Source of the DNA: Obelidium mucronatum
Lineage: Eukaryota; Chytridiomycota; Chytridiomycetes; Chytridiales; Chytriomycetaceae
Length of the DNA: 64,000 nucleotides
Assembly: GCA_025765595.1 (NCBI GenBank)
Contig: JAIVFH010000133.1
Coordinates: forward strand, 1 to 64,000
Direction: 5' to 3'
Shown here: one piece after another, positions 28,806-40,683 of the stretch
Numbering within the stretch: position 1 is the stretch's first letter
Layout: each line of letters opens with the position of its first letter
Translations under genes and position numbers: made by a program
The notes under the pieces: model-generated
Told to the model about the DNA's origin: nothing
Seen by the model: the letters and a program-made list of their open reading frames with translations, nothing else
The model's database searches: none

Positions 28806-31800
28806 TTATTCAAAGAAAGATCGAATCATCGACGCGTTCGCGTCGCCAGTTTCATCAACCATCTGCCCAAAGTGGGTATCGCGTTTCTCAATCAGCAAGT
28901 GTCGTGGCGTGTCATATTCTAAAACCTGTCCTTCCCCAAGAACCAGAGTCTTGGTGGATCCAATGATTGTATTCAGTCGATGTGCGATCGTCAGCGTAGT
29001 TGCATCCTTGAACTCTTCCTGGATCGTCTTTTGAATCAACGCATCAGTGGCCATGTCAACACTGGCAGTGCATTCATCCAACACAATAATCCGGGGTCGC
29101 TGGAGACACGCTCGCGCAAGACACAACAGCTGGCGTTGTCCAACACTGACGTTTTCCGCGTTTTCCACCAGTTTGCATTCCAGCTTCCCTTCCATCTCTG
29201 ATATTGCGTCCTTCATTCCACAGCGCTCAAGCACTCCCCAGATTTCATTGTCCGAGAATCTGTTGGATGGATCCAAGTTGCTGCGTAGACTGCCGGAGAA
29301 CAGAACCGGGTCCTGTGGAATGATAGCCAATGCCGTTCGCAAATTGTGCAGGCGTAGCTTAGATGTGTCCACTCCGTCAATCAGAATTTGGCCGCCTGCG
29401 AGGTCAACGATTCGGAAGAGGGCTTGCATAAGCGAAGACTTTCCGCTACCCGTTCTGTAACCAACAAGTCGTTAAAAAAAACCCAAATAACAGGAGGTAC
29501 TCTCACCTCCCAACAACACCAATTTTCTCTCCTCCGCGAATCACCACATTCACACCCTTCAGAACAAGAGGCAAATTGGGTTGATACCTCATTTGCACAT
29601 CTTTGAACTCAATATCCCCCTTCACCGGCCACTCTTTTGGTGGTTCCTCTCCTCCTTGATCCTCAATCGGCAACTCAATATATTCAACAAGCCGTTCGAC
29701 CGCGTTCAACTGCATCTCCACTTCCACGAGATGAAAAACAGTCATGTTCAATAAAGCCGTGCTTTGAAGCAGATACGATAAAGCCAGCCCGATTTTACTC
29801 GCATTGATAGTAAACCTACTCGCAGCTGCATACAATGCCGCACAAAGAACCAAGACATGTCCAATACACTCGAGCCGGAATTGAATCCAACGCTGCCCCG
29901 TAAAAAGCAAGTACATTGGCGACATGTTGGCGTCCGTCAGTAAATGAGTCTTTTGGATGAATCTGGCTTCATCGTTGTAGGCGCGAATGGTTGATAGCCC
30001 AGACATGCATTCGGAAATATGGGCATACAGAGGTGAACGAGAGATTGATTCAATGCGCTTTAGTTCTCGCGATGTAGCGCGATACACGATTTGGATTCCG
30101 ACGTACACGGCAACCATTGGGATGAGAGCGGCAACAAAAACACCGGATGTAATGTAGGAGACTAATACGAATGTGGATATTACTTGAAGGATGGCATAGA
30201 ATAAAAGTCGCATCGCGTCGTAAATTGAATTATCGACTTGGTCAATGTCGCGAGAGAGGCGGTTGATGATTCGGCCGATTGGGGTTTGATCTTTTTTTTT
30301 TTTTTTTTACGTGTGAATATATCGAGTTTTTACCCAAACAAAAGAAAGAGAAGCCTTTTCTTACCGAAAAATGCAATTGGGTACTTCAAGATTCGAGAAA
30401 AGACGGCGTCATGCAAACTTTTGGATGCTTGAATACCGCCCACAGCAAACAACAGAGAATACGCCAGCAGAGATAAAGCTTGCAGAACTGTCAATCCTGC
30501 ATATGTCAACATGTATCCTTCTTTGCTCAACCCAGGATACGCAAATTGCGTCCATTCGACAAGCCAAATGTCATTGGCAAGACGAGAAGCTTGGGCAAAA
30601 AGCAGAGATGCTACAGTCACGAGCAGGAAAGCATTGGATCCAGAGCTTTTAAAGTAGGACATGAAGACGGAAGAGCTGATTTTCCCGCTCTGGCGGACCT
30701 CTGCTTGCATTTGCGTGACGTGCTTTACAGGTTCACCGGATTCTCCAGCAGAAGCGTTTTCCTCTGAGGTTATTCTTTTCATATTTTCGTCAGTTTTGGC
30801 CAGAGTCTTGAATGATTCGACTGCCTCGACTGGAGTTTCATCTTCTCCAGTTTCACCGCCATATGCGGCCATCAATTGGGAAAACTCTCGGTTCGCAGCA
30901 ATTAAATCTGCGTATTTGCCTTGCTCGGAGATTTCTCCATTCTTTAGGAACACCACCCAGTTACTCGCAGGGACATGGTGCAATTGATGGGTCACAAGCA
31001 ACCGCGTCTTGGCAGCCAAAATCCCACAGATTCCATCTTCAAAAATCTTGCGACCCACATGCGAGTCAACAGCCGAAAGAGGATCTAAACCGAGGCAAAA
31101 ATATAATCAAAATGCTGATATCTTCAACATGAAAAAAGGAAGACATGATTTCAAAACCACCAAAAAAAAAATTGCAAAAACAAACCATCAAGCAACGCGA
31201 TATCATAATCCGTATACATCAACCGCGCCAACGCAATCCTCTGTTTCTGTCCCCCACTCAAATTGATCCCACGTTCCCCGATTTCCGACAAATCGCCATT
31301 CGGAAGAATTTTGAAATCTTGTTGCAAGCAGGCTGCTTCCACAACAGCATGATACCGCCCGGAGTCGAATTCCCTTCCAAACACTATATTTTCACGGACA
31401 GCGGCGTTTACAATCCAAGCTTGCTGTGCACAGTATCCGATCTTTCCATTGAAGGTCACGGTCCCTTGAATGCATTTGAGTTCGCCGATTAGAGAAGAGA
31501 GGAGGGAGGATTTCCCGCTACCAACGGCACCGACAATTGATGTGAGCCCGCCAATGGGACAGTTTATAGTGATGTTTTTCAGTGTCGACTTGGGTTTGGG
31601 AAGTGGGCTGTTGACTCCTTCAACATCAGACGCGATAAATTCAGAGTTTAGCTCAGATGGATTCGTTGTCGATTCCCACAAGAACTCTGCGTTTGAAATT
31701 TGAACCCCAAAAGCCGCTGTTGGATCGATTGTGGCGGTGAATTCCACCTCTGGCGCATCAAAGAGCTCTTGAAGGCGATGTAGAGATATAAAGCAGTCTC

Positions 31801-33139
31801 CAATATTTGAGAGGTAGAGTGGTAGCCACATGACGTGTTGGCGCAGCTTGAGTCATCGAGCGACATGTTAGTTTTAAACATGGTTCTCAAAGTATTACCA
31901 GGAACTAATTAATACCTGGTTAAATAAAGCGAGGGATGAAAAAATCTGTATCGGCCCCAAATCATCATGAAGCGCTCCATAAACAAGGAACGTAATGCTC
32001 GCAGCGAGTGCTGGAATAGCAAATCCCAAACAGGTAATAACACTACGAATAAAAGCAGCATTCCGAACAAGAACCAACTCCTCCTGTTCTCGAATCTTGG
32101 ACACATTCTTTATGAATTGCGTTTCCCAGCAAAAGTATTTGATGATTCGAATTCCTTGCAGGATTTCCGATGACAGTTTGATTCGTTTGTCTGTGGTTGG
32201 GGCGATTGAGCCTCGAAGGACCATCAGCTTTTTGATCATGTATCCTTGTAATGGAAGACACGCAATGAGAAACGCTGCGCCTGCTAATCCCGGGGCACTG
32301 TTTGTAATTTCTCATGTCAGATTTTCGCTTGTCGAGTTAAAACTCAAACTAGGACCAAAAAAAAATTACCCAATAATAACCATCAATATTGCAATTGTCG
32401 TGAGGAAATATATGGGTGCTGTCGAGACCATTTGGAATTGTTGAAACGTTTGCTCGATTCGAGAAATGTCAGTGGAAACCAAGTTGGTGAGCTTTCCTGA
32501 GGAGAAGAGGGACCGGCCAACACCGTTCAGTCTCAACGACTTGCGATAGAGTGCTGAAATAAGCATTCCCTTCACGCCGATTGCTACTTTAGATGAACGC
32601 TGGAATATTACAGCTGATGGACTTGGTTAGCCAAAAAAAAAAAAAAAGCTTGTAATATCATGAAACTAACCGTTTAGCATCGATGCCATCAATGTGCACC
32701 AAAAGAATCCGAAAGCATATAAGAAAGCTGAGTACGCTGGCGGAGGATTGGGACCCTGAGAATCAACAATCACAGTCAAGAGACCCCGCATGAACCATGA
32801 CGTCAGCGGCATGAATGCATCTCCAATAATCTTCACAATGCCCCAAAGCGGATAGTAAGCATACATTGCTGTTAAAGCCTTTGTAACTGTCCTTCGTTTG
32901 CCGGGAGGTTGCCTTGTATCTGGAGAGGCCTTCTCGTTGGCCTGAGCCAAGAGCGCTTCAAACTGTTCCACTAGCAACAGAGACCGCTGCGAGTCATCAA
33001 TTGCGTATAGATCCTCCATTTCCAGCGGAGCTTTCCATCCTTTCTTGACAAGTTTGTCGAACCATGCGTTTGTCAGTTGAGACAGGAAGGAAGACTGGGC
33101 TTCTAAGCTTGGGAGGTGTGGTTGACTGATGTTCTGCAT
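28806..33139 (-). CDS. ABCC (MRP-type) ABC transporter, copy A
   Basis: Exons 33139-32671, 32613-32370, 32297-31916, 31846-31186, 31084-30365, 30290-29507 and 29454-28806 give 1302 residues with the short-MRP layout, TMD1-NBD1-TMD2-NBD2 without TMD0. NBD1 has Walker A GAVGSGKSS, signature LSGGQKQR and DPLSAVD, with Asp where the catalytic Glu would be. NBD2 has GRTGSGKSS, signature VSVGQRQ and [10 protein letters not shown], with Glu present. This asymmetry is normal for ABCC exporters of conjugates or drugs. The start is taken at the first in-frame ATG; upstream in-frame sequence lacks one. It is the 3'-most member of a four-gene head-to-tail array on the minus strand. Confidence 0.9.
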
Positions 33140-33172
33140 ATTTGTACTTGTCGGAACGAATTTGGCAGCCAC

Positions 33173-36031
33173 GAAGTCAGCCGTTTTATAGGAGATTTCT
33201 GGGTGTTTGGGTTGGCTTACGTCATTGAGTTGATGATATCACTGAATTTATGGGCAATCCATGAAAAAAAAAAAATAATTCGAAGATCTTAATAATTATA
33301 GGCCCGTCAAATACTCTATTCCAAAAACGAACGCAGCAAAGATGCGTTCGCGTCACCAGTTTCATCCACCAGTTTGCTTAAGTGGGAATCGCGATTCTCA
33401 ATCAGCAAGTGTCGTGGCGTGTCGTATTCCAAAACCTGTCCTTCCCCAAGAACCAGAATCTTGGTGGATCCAATAATGGTATTCAGTCGATGCGCAATTG
33501 TCAGCGTAGTTGCATCCTTGAATTCCTCCTGTATCGTCTTTTGAATCAACGCATCAGTGGCCATGTCGACACTGGCAGTGCACTCATCCAATACAATGAT
33601 CCGGGGTCGCTGGAGACACGCTCGCGCAAGACACAACAGCTGGCGTTGGCCATATTTTCGTCAGTTTTGGCCAGAGTCTTGAATGATTCGACTGCCTCGA
33701 CTGGAGTTTCATCTTCTCCAGTTTCACCGCCATATGCGGCCATCAATTGGGAAAACTCTCGGTTCGCAGCAATTAAATCTGCGTATTTGCCTTGCTCGGA
33801 GATTTCTCCATTCTTTAGGAACACCACCCAGTTACTCGCAGGGACATGGTGCAATTGATGGGTCACAAGCAACCGCGTCTTGGCAGCCAAAATCCCACAG
33901 ATTCCTTCTTCAAAAATCTTGCGACCCACATGCGAGTCAACAGCCGAAAGAGGATCTAAACCGAGGCAAAAATATAATCAAAATGCTGATATCTTCAACA
34001 TGAAAAAAGGAAGACATGATTTCAAAACCACCAAAAAAAAATTGCAAAAACAAACCATCAAGCAACGCGATATCATAATCCGTATACATCAACCGCGCCA
34101 ACGCAATCCTCTGTTTCTGTCCCCCACTCAAATTGATCCCACGTTCCCCGATTTCCGACAAATCGCCATTCGGAAGAATTTTGAAATCTTGTTGCAAGCA
34201 GGCTGCTTCCACAACAGCATGATACCGCCCGGAGTCGAATTCCCTTCCAAACACTATATTTTCACGGACAGCGGCGTTTACAATCCAAGCTTGCTGTGCA
34301 CAGTATCCGATCTTTCCATTGAAGGTCACGGTCCCTTGAATGCATTTGAGTTCGCCGATTAGAGAAGAGAGGAGGGAGGATTTCCCGCTACCAACGGCAC
34401 CGACAATTGATGTGAGCCCGCCAATGGGACAGTTTATAGTGATGTTTTTCAGTGTCGACTTGGGTTTGGGAAGTGGGCTGTTGACTCCTTCAACATCAGA
34501 CGCGATAAATTCAGAGTTTAGCTCAGATGGATTCGTTGTCGATTCCCACAAGAACTCTGCGTTTGAAATTTGAACCCCAAAAGCCGCTGTTGGATCGATT
34601 GTGGCGGTGAATTCCACCTCTGGCGCATCAAAGAGCTCTTGAAGGCGATGTAGAGATATAAAACAGTCTCCAATATTTGAGAGATAGAGCGGTAACCACA
34701 TGACGTGTTGGCGCAGCTGGATTCATTGAGCAATATGTTTAAACCAAGGTCTCAATTATTACAAGGAGCTATTACCTGGTTAAATAAAGCGAGGGATGAA
34801 AAAATCTGTATCGGCCCCAAATCATCATGAAGCGCTCCATAAACAAGGAAAGTAATGCTCGCAGCAAATGCTGGAATAGCAAATCCCAAACAGGTAATAA
34901 CACTACGAATGAAAGCGGCATTCCGAACAAGAACCAACTCCTCCTGTTCTCGAATCTTGGACACATTCTTTATGAATTGCGTTTCCCAGCAAAAGTATTT
35001 GATGATTCGAATTCCTTGCAGGATTTCCGATGACAGTTTGATTCGTTTGTCTGTGGTTGGGGCGATTGAGCCTCGAAGGACCATCAGCTTTTTGATCATG
35101 TATCCTTGTAATGGAAGACACGCAATGAGAAACGCTGCGCCTGCTAATCCCGGGGCACTGTTTGTAATTTCTCATGTCAGATTTTCGCTTGTCGAGTTAA
35201 AACTCAAACTAGGACCAAAAAAAAATTACCCAATAATAACCATCAATATTGCAATTGTCGTGAGGAAATATATGGGTGCTGTCGAGACCATTTGGAATTG
35301 TTGAAACGTTTGCTCGATTCGAGAAATGTCAGTGGAAACCAAGTTGGTGAGCTTTCCTGAGGAGAAGAGGGACCGGCCAACACCGTTCAGTCTCAACGAC
35401 TTGCGATAGAGTGCTGAAATAAGCATTCCCTTCACGCCGATTGCTACTTTAGATGAACGCTGGAATATTACAGCTGATGGACTTGGTTAGCCAAAAAAAA
35501 AAAAAAGCTTGTAATATCATGAAACTAACCGTTTAGCATCGATGCCATCAATGTGCACCAAAAGAATCCGAAAGCATATAAGAAAGCTGAGTACGCTGGC
35601 GGAGGATTGGGACCCTGAGAATCAACAATCACAGTCAAGAGACCCCGCATGAACCATGACGTCAGCGGCATGAATGCATCTCCAATAATCTTCACAATGC
35701 CCCAAAGCGGATAGTAAGCATACATTGCTGTTAAAGCCTTTGTAACTGTCCTTCGTTTGCCGGGAGGTTGCCTTGTATCTGGAGAGGCCTTCTCGTTGGC
35801 CTGAGCCAAGAGCGCTTCAAACTGTTCCACTAGCAACAGAGACCGCTGCGAGTCATCAATTGCGTATAGATCCTCCATTTCCAGCGGAGCTTTCCATCCT
35901 TTCTTGACAAGTTTGTCGAACCATGCGTTTGTCAGTTGAGACAGGAAGGAAGACTGGGCTTCTAAGCTTGGGAGGTGTGGTTGACTGATGTTCTGCATAT
36001 TTGTACTTGTCGGAACGAATTTGGCAGCCAC
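33173..36031. repeat. About 2.86-kb tandem segmental duplication in the ABCC array
   Basis: The stretch from the 3' end of gene C, through the intergenic spacer, into the 5' half of gene A is present twice. 33316-33651 matches 36175-36510 and the spacer 33173-33315 matches 36032-36174, both with a constant 2859-bp offset. 33652-36031 matches about 30781-33172. Differences are few, mainly in one intron (31847-31915 against about 34717-34780) and in homopolymer lengths. The novel junction is at 33651-33652, sharing the two bases CA with both parents. Confidence 0.88.
33316..35998 (-). pseudogene. ABCC transporter copy B, truncated and fused by duplication
   Basis: The 5' half repeats copy A almost exactly (start ATG about 35998): TMD1, NBD1 with Walker A, signature and DPLSAVD, and the linker up to [11 protein letters not shown]. 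At 33651 it jumps into the middle of NBD2 from gene C ([13 protein letters not shown]). TMD2 and the NBD2 Walker A are missing and the reading frame is wrong, so translation would run about 35 codons of nonsense and stop at 33546. The remaining NBD2 frame (33636-33316) is intact but detached. A half-transporter could still be made, but loss of function is more likely. Confidence 0.85.
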
Positions 36032-36174
36032 GAAGTCAGCCGTTTTATAGGAGATTTCTGGGTGTTTGGGTTGGCTTACGTCATTGAGTTGATGATATCA
36101 CTGAATTTATGGGCAATCCATGAAAAAAAAAAAATAATTCGAAGATCTTAATAATTATAGGCCCGTCAAATACT

Positions 36175-39100
36175 CTATTCCAAAAACGAACGCAGCAAAG
36201 ATGCGTTCGCGTCACCAGTTTCATCCACCAGTTTGCTTAAGTGGGAATCGCGATTCTCAATCAGCAAGTGTCGTGGCGTGTCGTATTCCAAAACCTGTCC
36301 TTCCCCAAGAACCAGAATCTTGGTGGATCCAATAATGGTATTCAGTCGATGCGCAATTGTCAGCGTAGTTGCATCCTTGAATTCCTCCTGTATCGTCTTT
36401 TGAATCAACGCATCAGTGGCCATGTCGACACTGGCAGTGCACTCATCCAATACAATGATCCGGGGTCGCTGGAGACACGCTCGCGCAAGACACAACAGCT
36501 GGCGTTGGCCAACGCTCACGTTTTCCGCGTTTTCCACCAGTTTGCATTCCAGCTTCCCTTCCATCTCTGATATCGCGTCCTTCATTCCACAGCGTTCAAG
36601 CACTCCCCAGATTTCATTGTCCGAGAATCTGTTGGATGGATCCAGGTTGCTGCGCAGACTGCCGGAGAACAGAACTGGGTCCTGTGGAATGATAGCCAAT
36701 GCCGTTCGCAAATTGTGCAGGCGTAGCTTGGAAGTGTCAACACCATCAATCAGAATTTGACCGCCTGCGAGGTCAACGATTCTGAAAAGAGCCTGCATAA
36801 GCGAAGACTTTCCGCTACCGGTTCTGTAATCAACAATTCGTTAAAAAGATACGTTTTTGAAACCCAAAAAATGAAGTGAATTCTCACCTCCCAACAACTC
36901 CGATTTTCTCTCCACCACGAATGGCCACATTGACACCCTTCAAAACAAGAGGCAAATTGGGCTGATACCTCATTTGCACATCCTTGAACTCAATATCCCC
37001 TCTTACCGGCCACTCTTTTGGTGGTTCCTCTCCTCCTTGATCTTCGATCGGCAACTCGATATATTCAACAAGCCTTTCGACCGCGTTTAACTGCATCTCC
37101 ACTTCCACGAGATGAAAAACAGTCATGTTCAACAAAGATGTACACTGTAACAAATACGACAAGGCCAATCCGATTTGGCTGGCATTTACTGTTTTTTGAC
37201 TGGCAGCAGCATAAAGAGATGCAGCCAAAACAAGTGCATTTCCCATAGAATCAAGGCGGAATTGAATCCAACGCTGACCCGTATAAAGCATATACAGTGG
37301 AGAAGAGTTGGCATCAACCAGGGCATGTGTTTTCTCAATGAAACGCGCTTCGTCGTTGTAGGCGCGGATTGTGGAGAGTCCGGACATGCATTCGGAAATG
37401 TGAGCGTATAACGGAGACCGCGATATGGATTCAATGCGTTTGAGTTCTCGAGAAGTGCGTCTGTAAAATATTTGTATTCCTACGTATAGGCCAACTATCG
37501 GTACAAGCGCCGCCAAAAATGTGCCGCCAGTAATATAGGCAACTAAGCTGACAGACGAAATAATCTGAAGCATGCCGTAAAAGAATAATCGCATGGCATC
37601 GTAAATGGAATTGTCGACGTAATCGACATCACGGGATAAACGATTGATAATGCGGCCAATTGGAGTTTGGTCTGTGAACACCAAAAAGCGAATTAGAACT
37701 ATCCGTCAGAAAAGTATTCATACTTGCCGAAAAATCCGACAGAGCATTTCATGATCCGAGAAAAGACAGCATCATGGAGCCGTTTGGATGATTCTATTCC
37801 TCCAATCGCAAATAAGAGCGAGTACGAAAGCAGGGAAAGGGACTGCAGAACAGTAAGACCGGCATATATCAACATATAACCTTCTTTGCTGAGCGCTGGG
37901 TATGCGAACTGAGTCCATTCAACAAGCCAGATGTCATTGGCAAGTCTTGCCACTTGGGTAAAGAGCAGGGTGAACAGAGTGCCAATCAGAAACAAGTTTG
38001 ACCCGGTGCTTTTAAAATACGACATGAACACAGCTGTACTGATGTGACCACTTTGCCTCGTTTCCGTTTGCATTTGAGTGATAGTATCTTGGGGATTATT
38101 CGCTGTTACCACCAAAGGAGAATCAGATTCCTTCTCCAAGCTCTTGTCATCAGTATGAAAAAGTGTCGCAGACGACTCCCCCTTCTCCAAAGGAGTGTCA
38201 ACTTCCTCCTCTTCCCCAGTTTCACCTCCATAGGCAGCCATCAATTGGGCAAAATCCCCATTGGAGGAAATCAAGTCCGCGTACTTTCCTTGTTCGGCAA
38301 TTTCTCCATTTTTAATCAACACAACCCAGTCACTTGCTGGGACGTGATGCAATTGATGAGTAACCAACAGCCGTGTTTTGGCGGCCAGAATTCCGCAGAT
38401 TCCTTCTTCGAAGATCTTTCGACCAACATGTGAATCAACGGCGGAAAGAGGATCTATCAAAAGAAAGAAAATCAATAAATTAAAACTGTTGCTTTATGGA
38501 CTCAAGTTTGAAACACAAACCATCAAGCAGCGCAATGTCATGATCGGTATACATCAGCCGTGCTAACGAGATCCGCTGTTTCTGCCCACCACTCAAATTG
38601 ATTCCACGTTCTCCGATTTCCGATAAATCGCCGTTTGGAAGAATTTTAAAATCTTGCAACAGGCATGCTGCTTCAACAACCTTGGTGTACCGCTTCTCAT
38701 CAAACGGTCTTCCAAACACAATGTTATCGCGGACAGTCGCGTTCACGATCCAAGCCTGCTGTGAGCAGTACCCTACTTTCCCGTTGAACGTTACGGTTCC
38801 CTTATTGCATTTGAGTTCTGCAATCAAAGAAGAGAGAAGTGATGATTTGCCACTTCCTACAGCGCCGACGATGGAGGTCAAGCCTCCAGACGGACATTGC
38901 AAGTTAATGTTGCGGAGCGTGGCGGCGGGTTTAATTGTCGGTGTCAAAAGAACTTCATCGGAAGTTATAAACTGTTTAGTTGTCTCCTTGGCGACTTCGG
39001 GAGAATCAGAGTCCCAAACAAATTCTCCGTCCTTGATTTCAACTCCGAAAGGGGCAGTGCGGTCGACAGATGCCTGGAAGTCTACTTCTGGGGCGTCAAA

Positions 39101-40451
39101 TAGCTCCTGAAGGCGACGGAAAGAAATGAAGCAATCTCCGATGTTGGATAAATGAACCGGCAGCCACATGACATGAATTCGCAGCTGGATTGATGATTAT
39201 ATTCAATTCCGGGCCTGCTGGAAAAGATTTGGAACGTACCTGGCTGAATAAGGCCAACGACGAAAAGATTTGAACCGGACCCAAGTTATCATTCAATGCT
39301 CCATACACAAGAAATGTGATGCTCGCAGCAAGTGCCGGAATCGCGAATCCCAAGCATTGGATAATGCTTCTTATAAAGGCGGCATTACGAACAAGGATGA
39401 GTTCCTCATCTTTGCGGATATCAGATACTTTCTTCATGAATTGCGTTTCCCAGCTAAAATATTTGATTATTCGAATGCCTTGCAAGATTTCAGAGGAGAG
39501 CTTGATTCTGTTGTCGGTTATAGGGGCTGTGAGACCCCGTAAAACCATAAGTCGTTTGATCATATAGCTTTGGAATGGGACACAGATAATCAGAAAGGCA
39601 ACACCAGCCAAACCAGATGCACTTTTGTGAAGTAAGAAAAATCAGAATCAAGGAATCCAATCAAAGAAACAACTTACCCAATAATCACCATCAGAATAGT
39701 GATGGTTGTGATGAAATAGAATGGCGCGGTCCACACCATTTGAAATTGTTGGAACGCTCCTTCGATACGTCCAATGTCGGTTGAAACCAGATTTGTCAGC
39801 TTTCCAGCAGAGAATCTAGCCCGACCCACACCATTCAAACGCAGAGACTTCCGATAAACGGCTGCGGTAAGCATCCCTTTAACCCCAATTGCAAGTCTAT
39901 AAGAGTGGTGAAATACCGTCGCTGAAATAACGCATGGTTTACAATCACATTCAGACATTGTTTATCAGGCACATACCACTCAACGTCAAAGATGTTGACA
40001 TGAACAAGAAGAATCCAACCGCATACAGAAAAGCTTGATAAACAGGCGGAGGATCAGGACCTTGGGCAGCAACAATTGTCGTCAGCAGTGCACGCATCAC
40101 AATTGACGTGAAGTTCAAACACAAGTCCCCAATAATCTTTCCAATTCCCCATAATGGATAAGCGCGATACATGCTAAGCACAGTGTTTCGCACGGTATGT
40201 CTTTCACGTGAAGTGTCGCCAGCAAAGTTGGCATTTGCTTGGGCCAACAATGTTTCAAACCGAAGAACCAACAGCTCGGACTTCATTGAATCATCGATGC
40301 AGTACATGTCGTCCATTTCGAGTGGAGTCTTAAAACCCTTTCTGGCCAACGGGTTGAACCATGAGAATGTCAGTTTCGACCAGAACGAAGCATCTGCTTC
40401 AACACTGGCGAGGTGTGGTTCGCTGATGGTTGTTTCTCTGCCTTTTTCCAT
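36175..40451 (-). CDS. ABCC (MRP-type) ABC transporter, copy C
   Basis: Exons 40451-39977, 39921-39678, 39621-39240, 39184-38521, 38453-37728, 37671-36888 and 36823-36175 give 1307 residues with the same layout and intron positions as copy A. NBD1 has GAVGSGKSS, LSGGQKQR and DPLSAVD; NBD2 has VSVGQRQ and LDECTASVD. The NBD2 exon is nearly identical to copies A and D, while TMD1 is clearly diverged, which points to gene conversion of the 3' end. The fifth intron starts with GC (CG|GCAAGT) where both paralogs have GT. The membrane location and export role are inferred from the family. Confidence 0.9.
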
Positions 40452-40683
40452 TTGTTTTCACAGCTGAAGTGTGCATGCCGAATGCGTAATTGCTTCTTTT
40501 GTGATTTCAAATGGCTGTTTGACGTTTGTGCACGGGAAGTGGTGACATTTTGAGTGTTTATCAGATGTACAAAGAACATCCAAGAATCCAACGTAATTTG
40601 CTGTAATTTGTGAGGGTTTCAAAACCGTCTAGCCTTTCTTGATTACAATTCTACTACTTTGTTTTTATTACAGCACAATGCAT

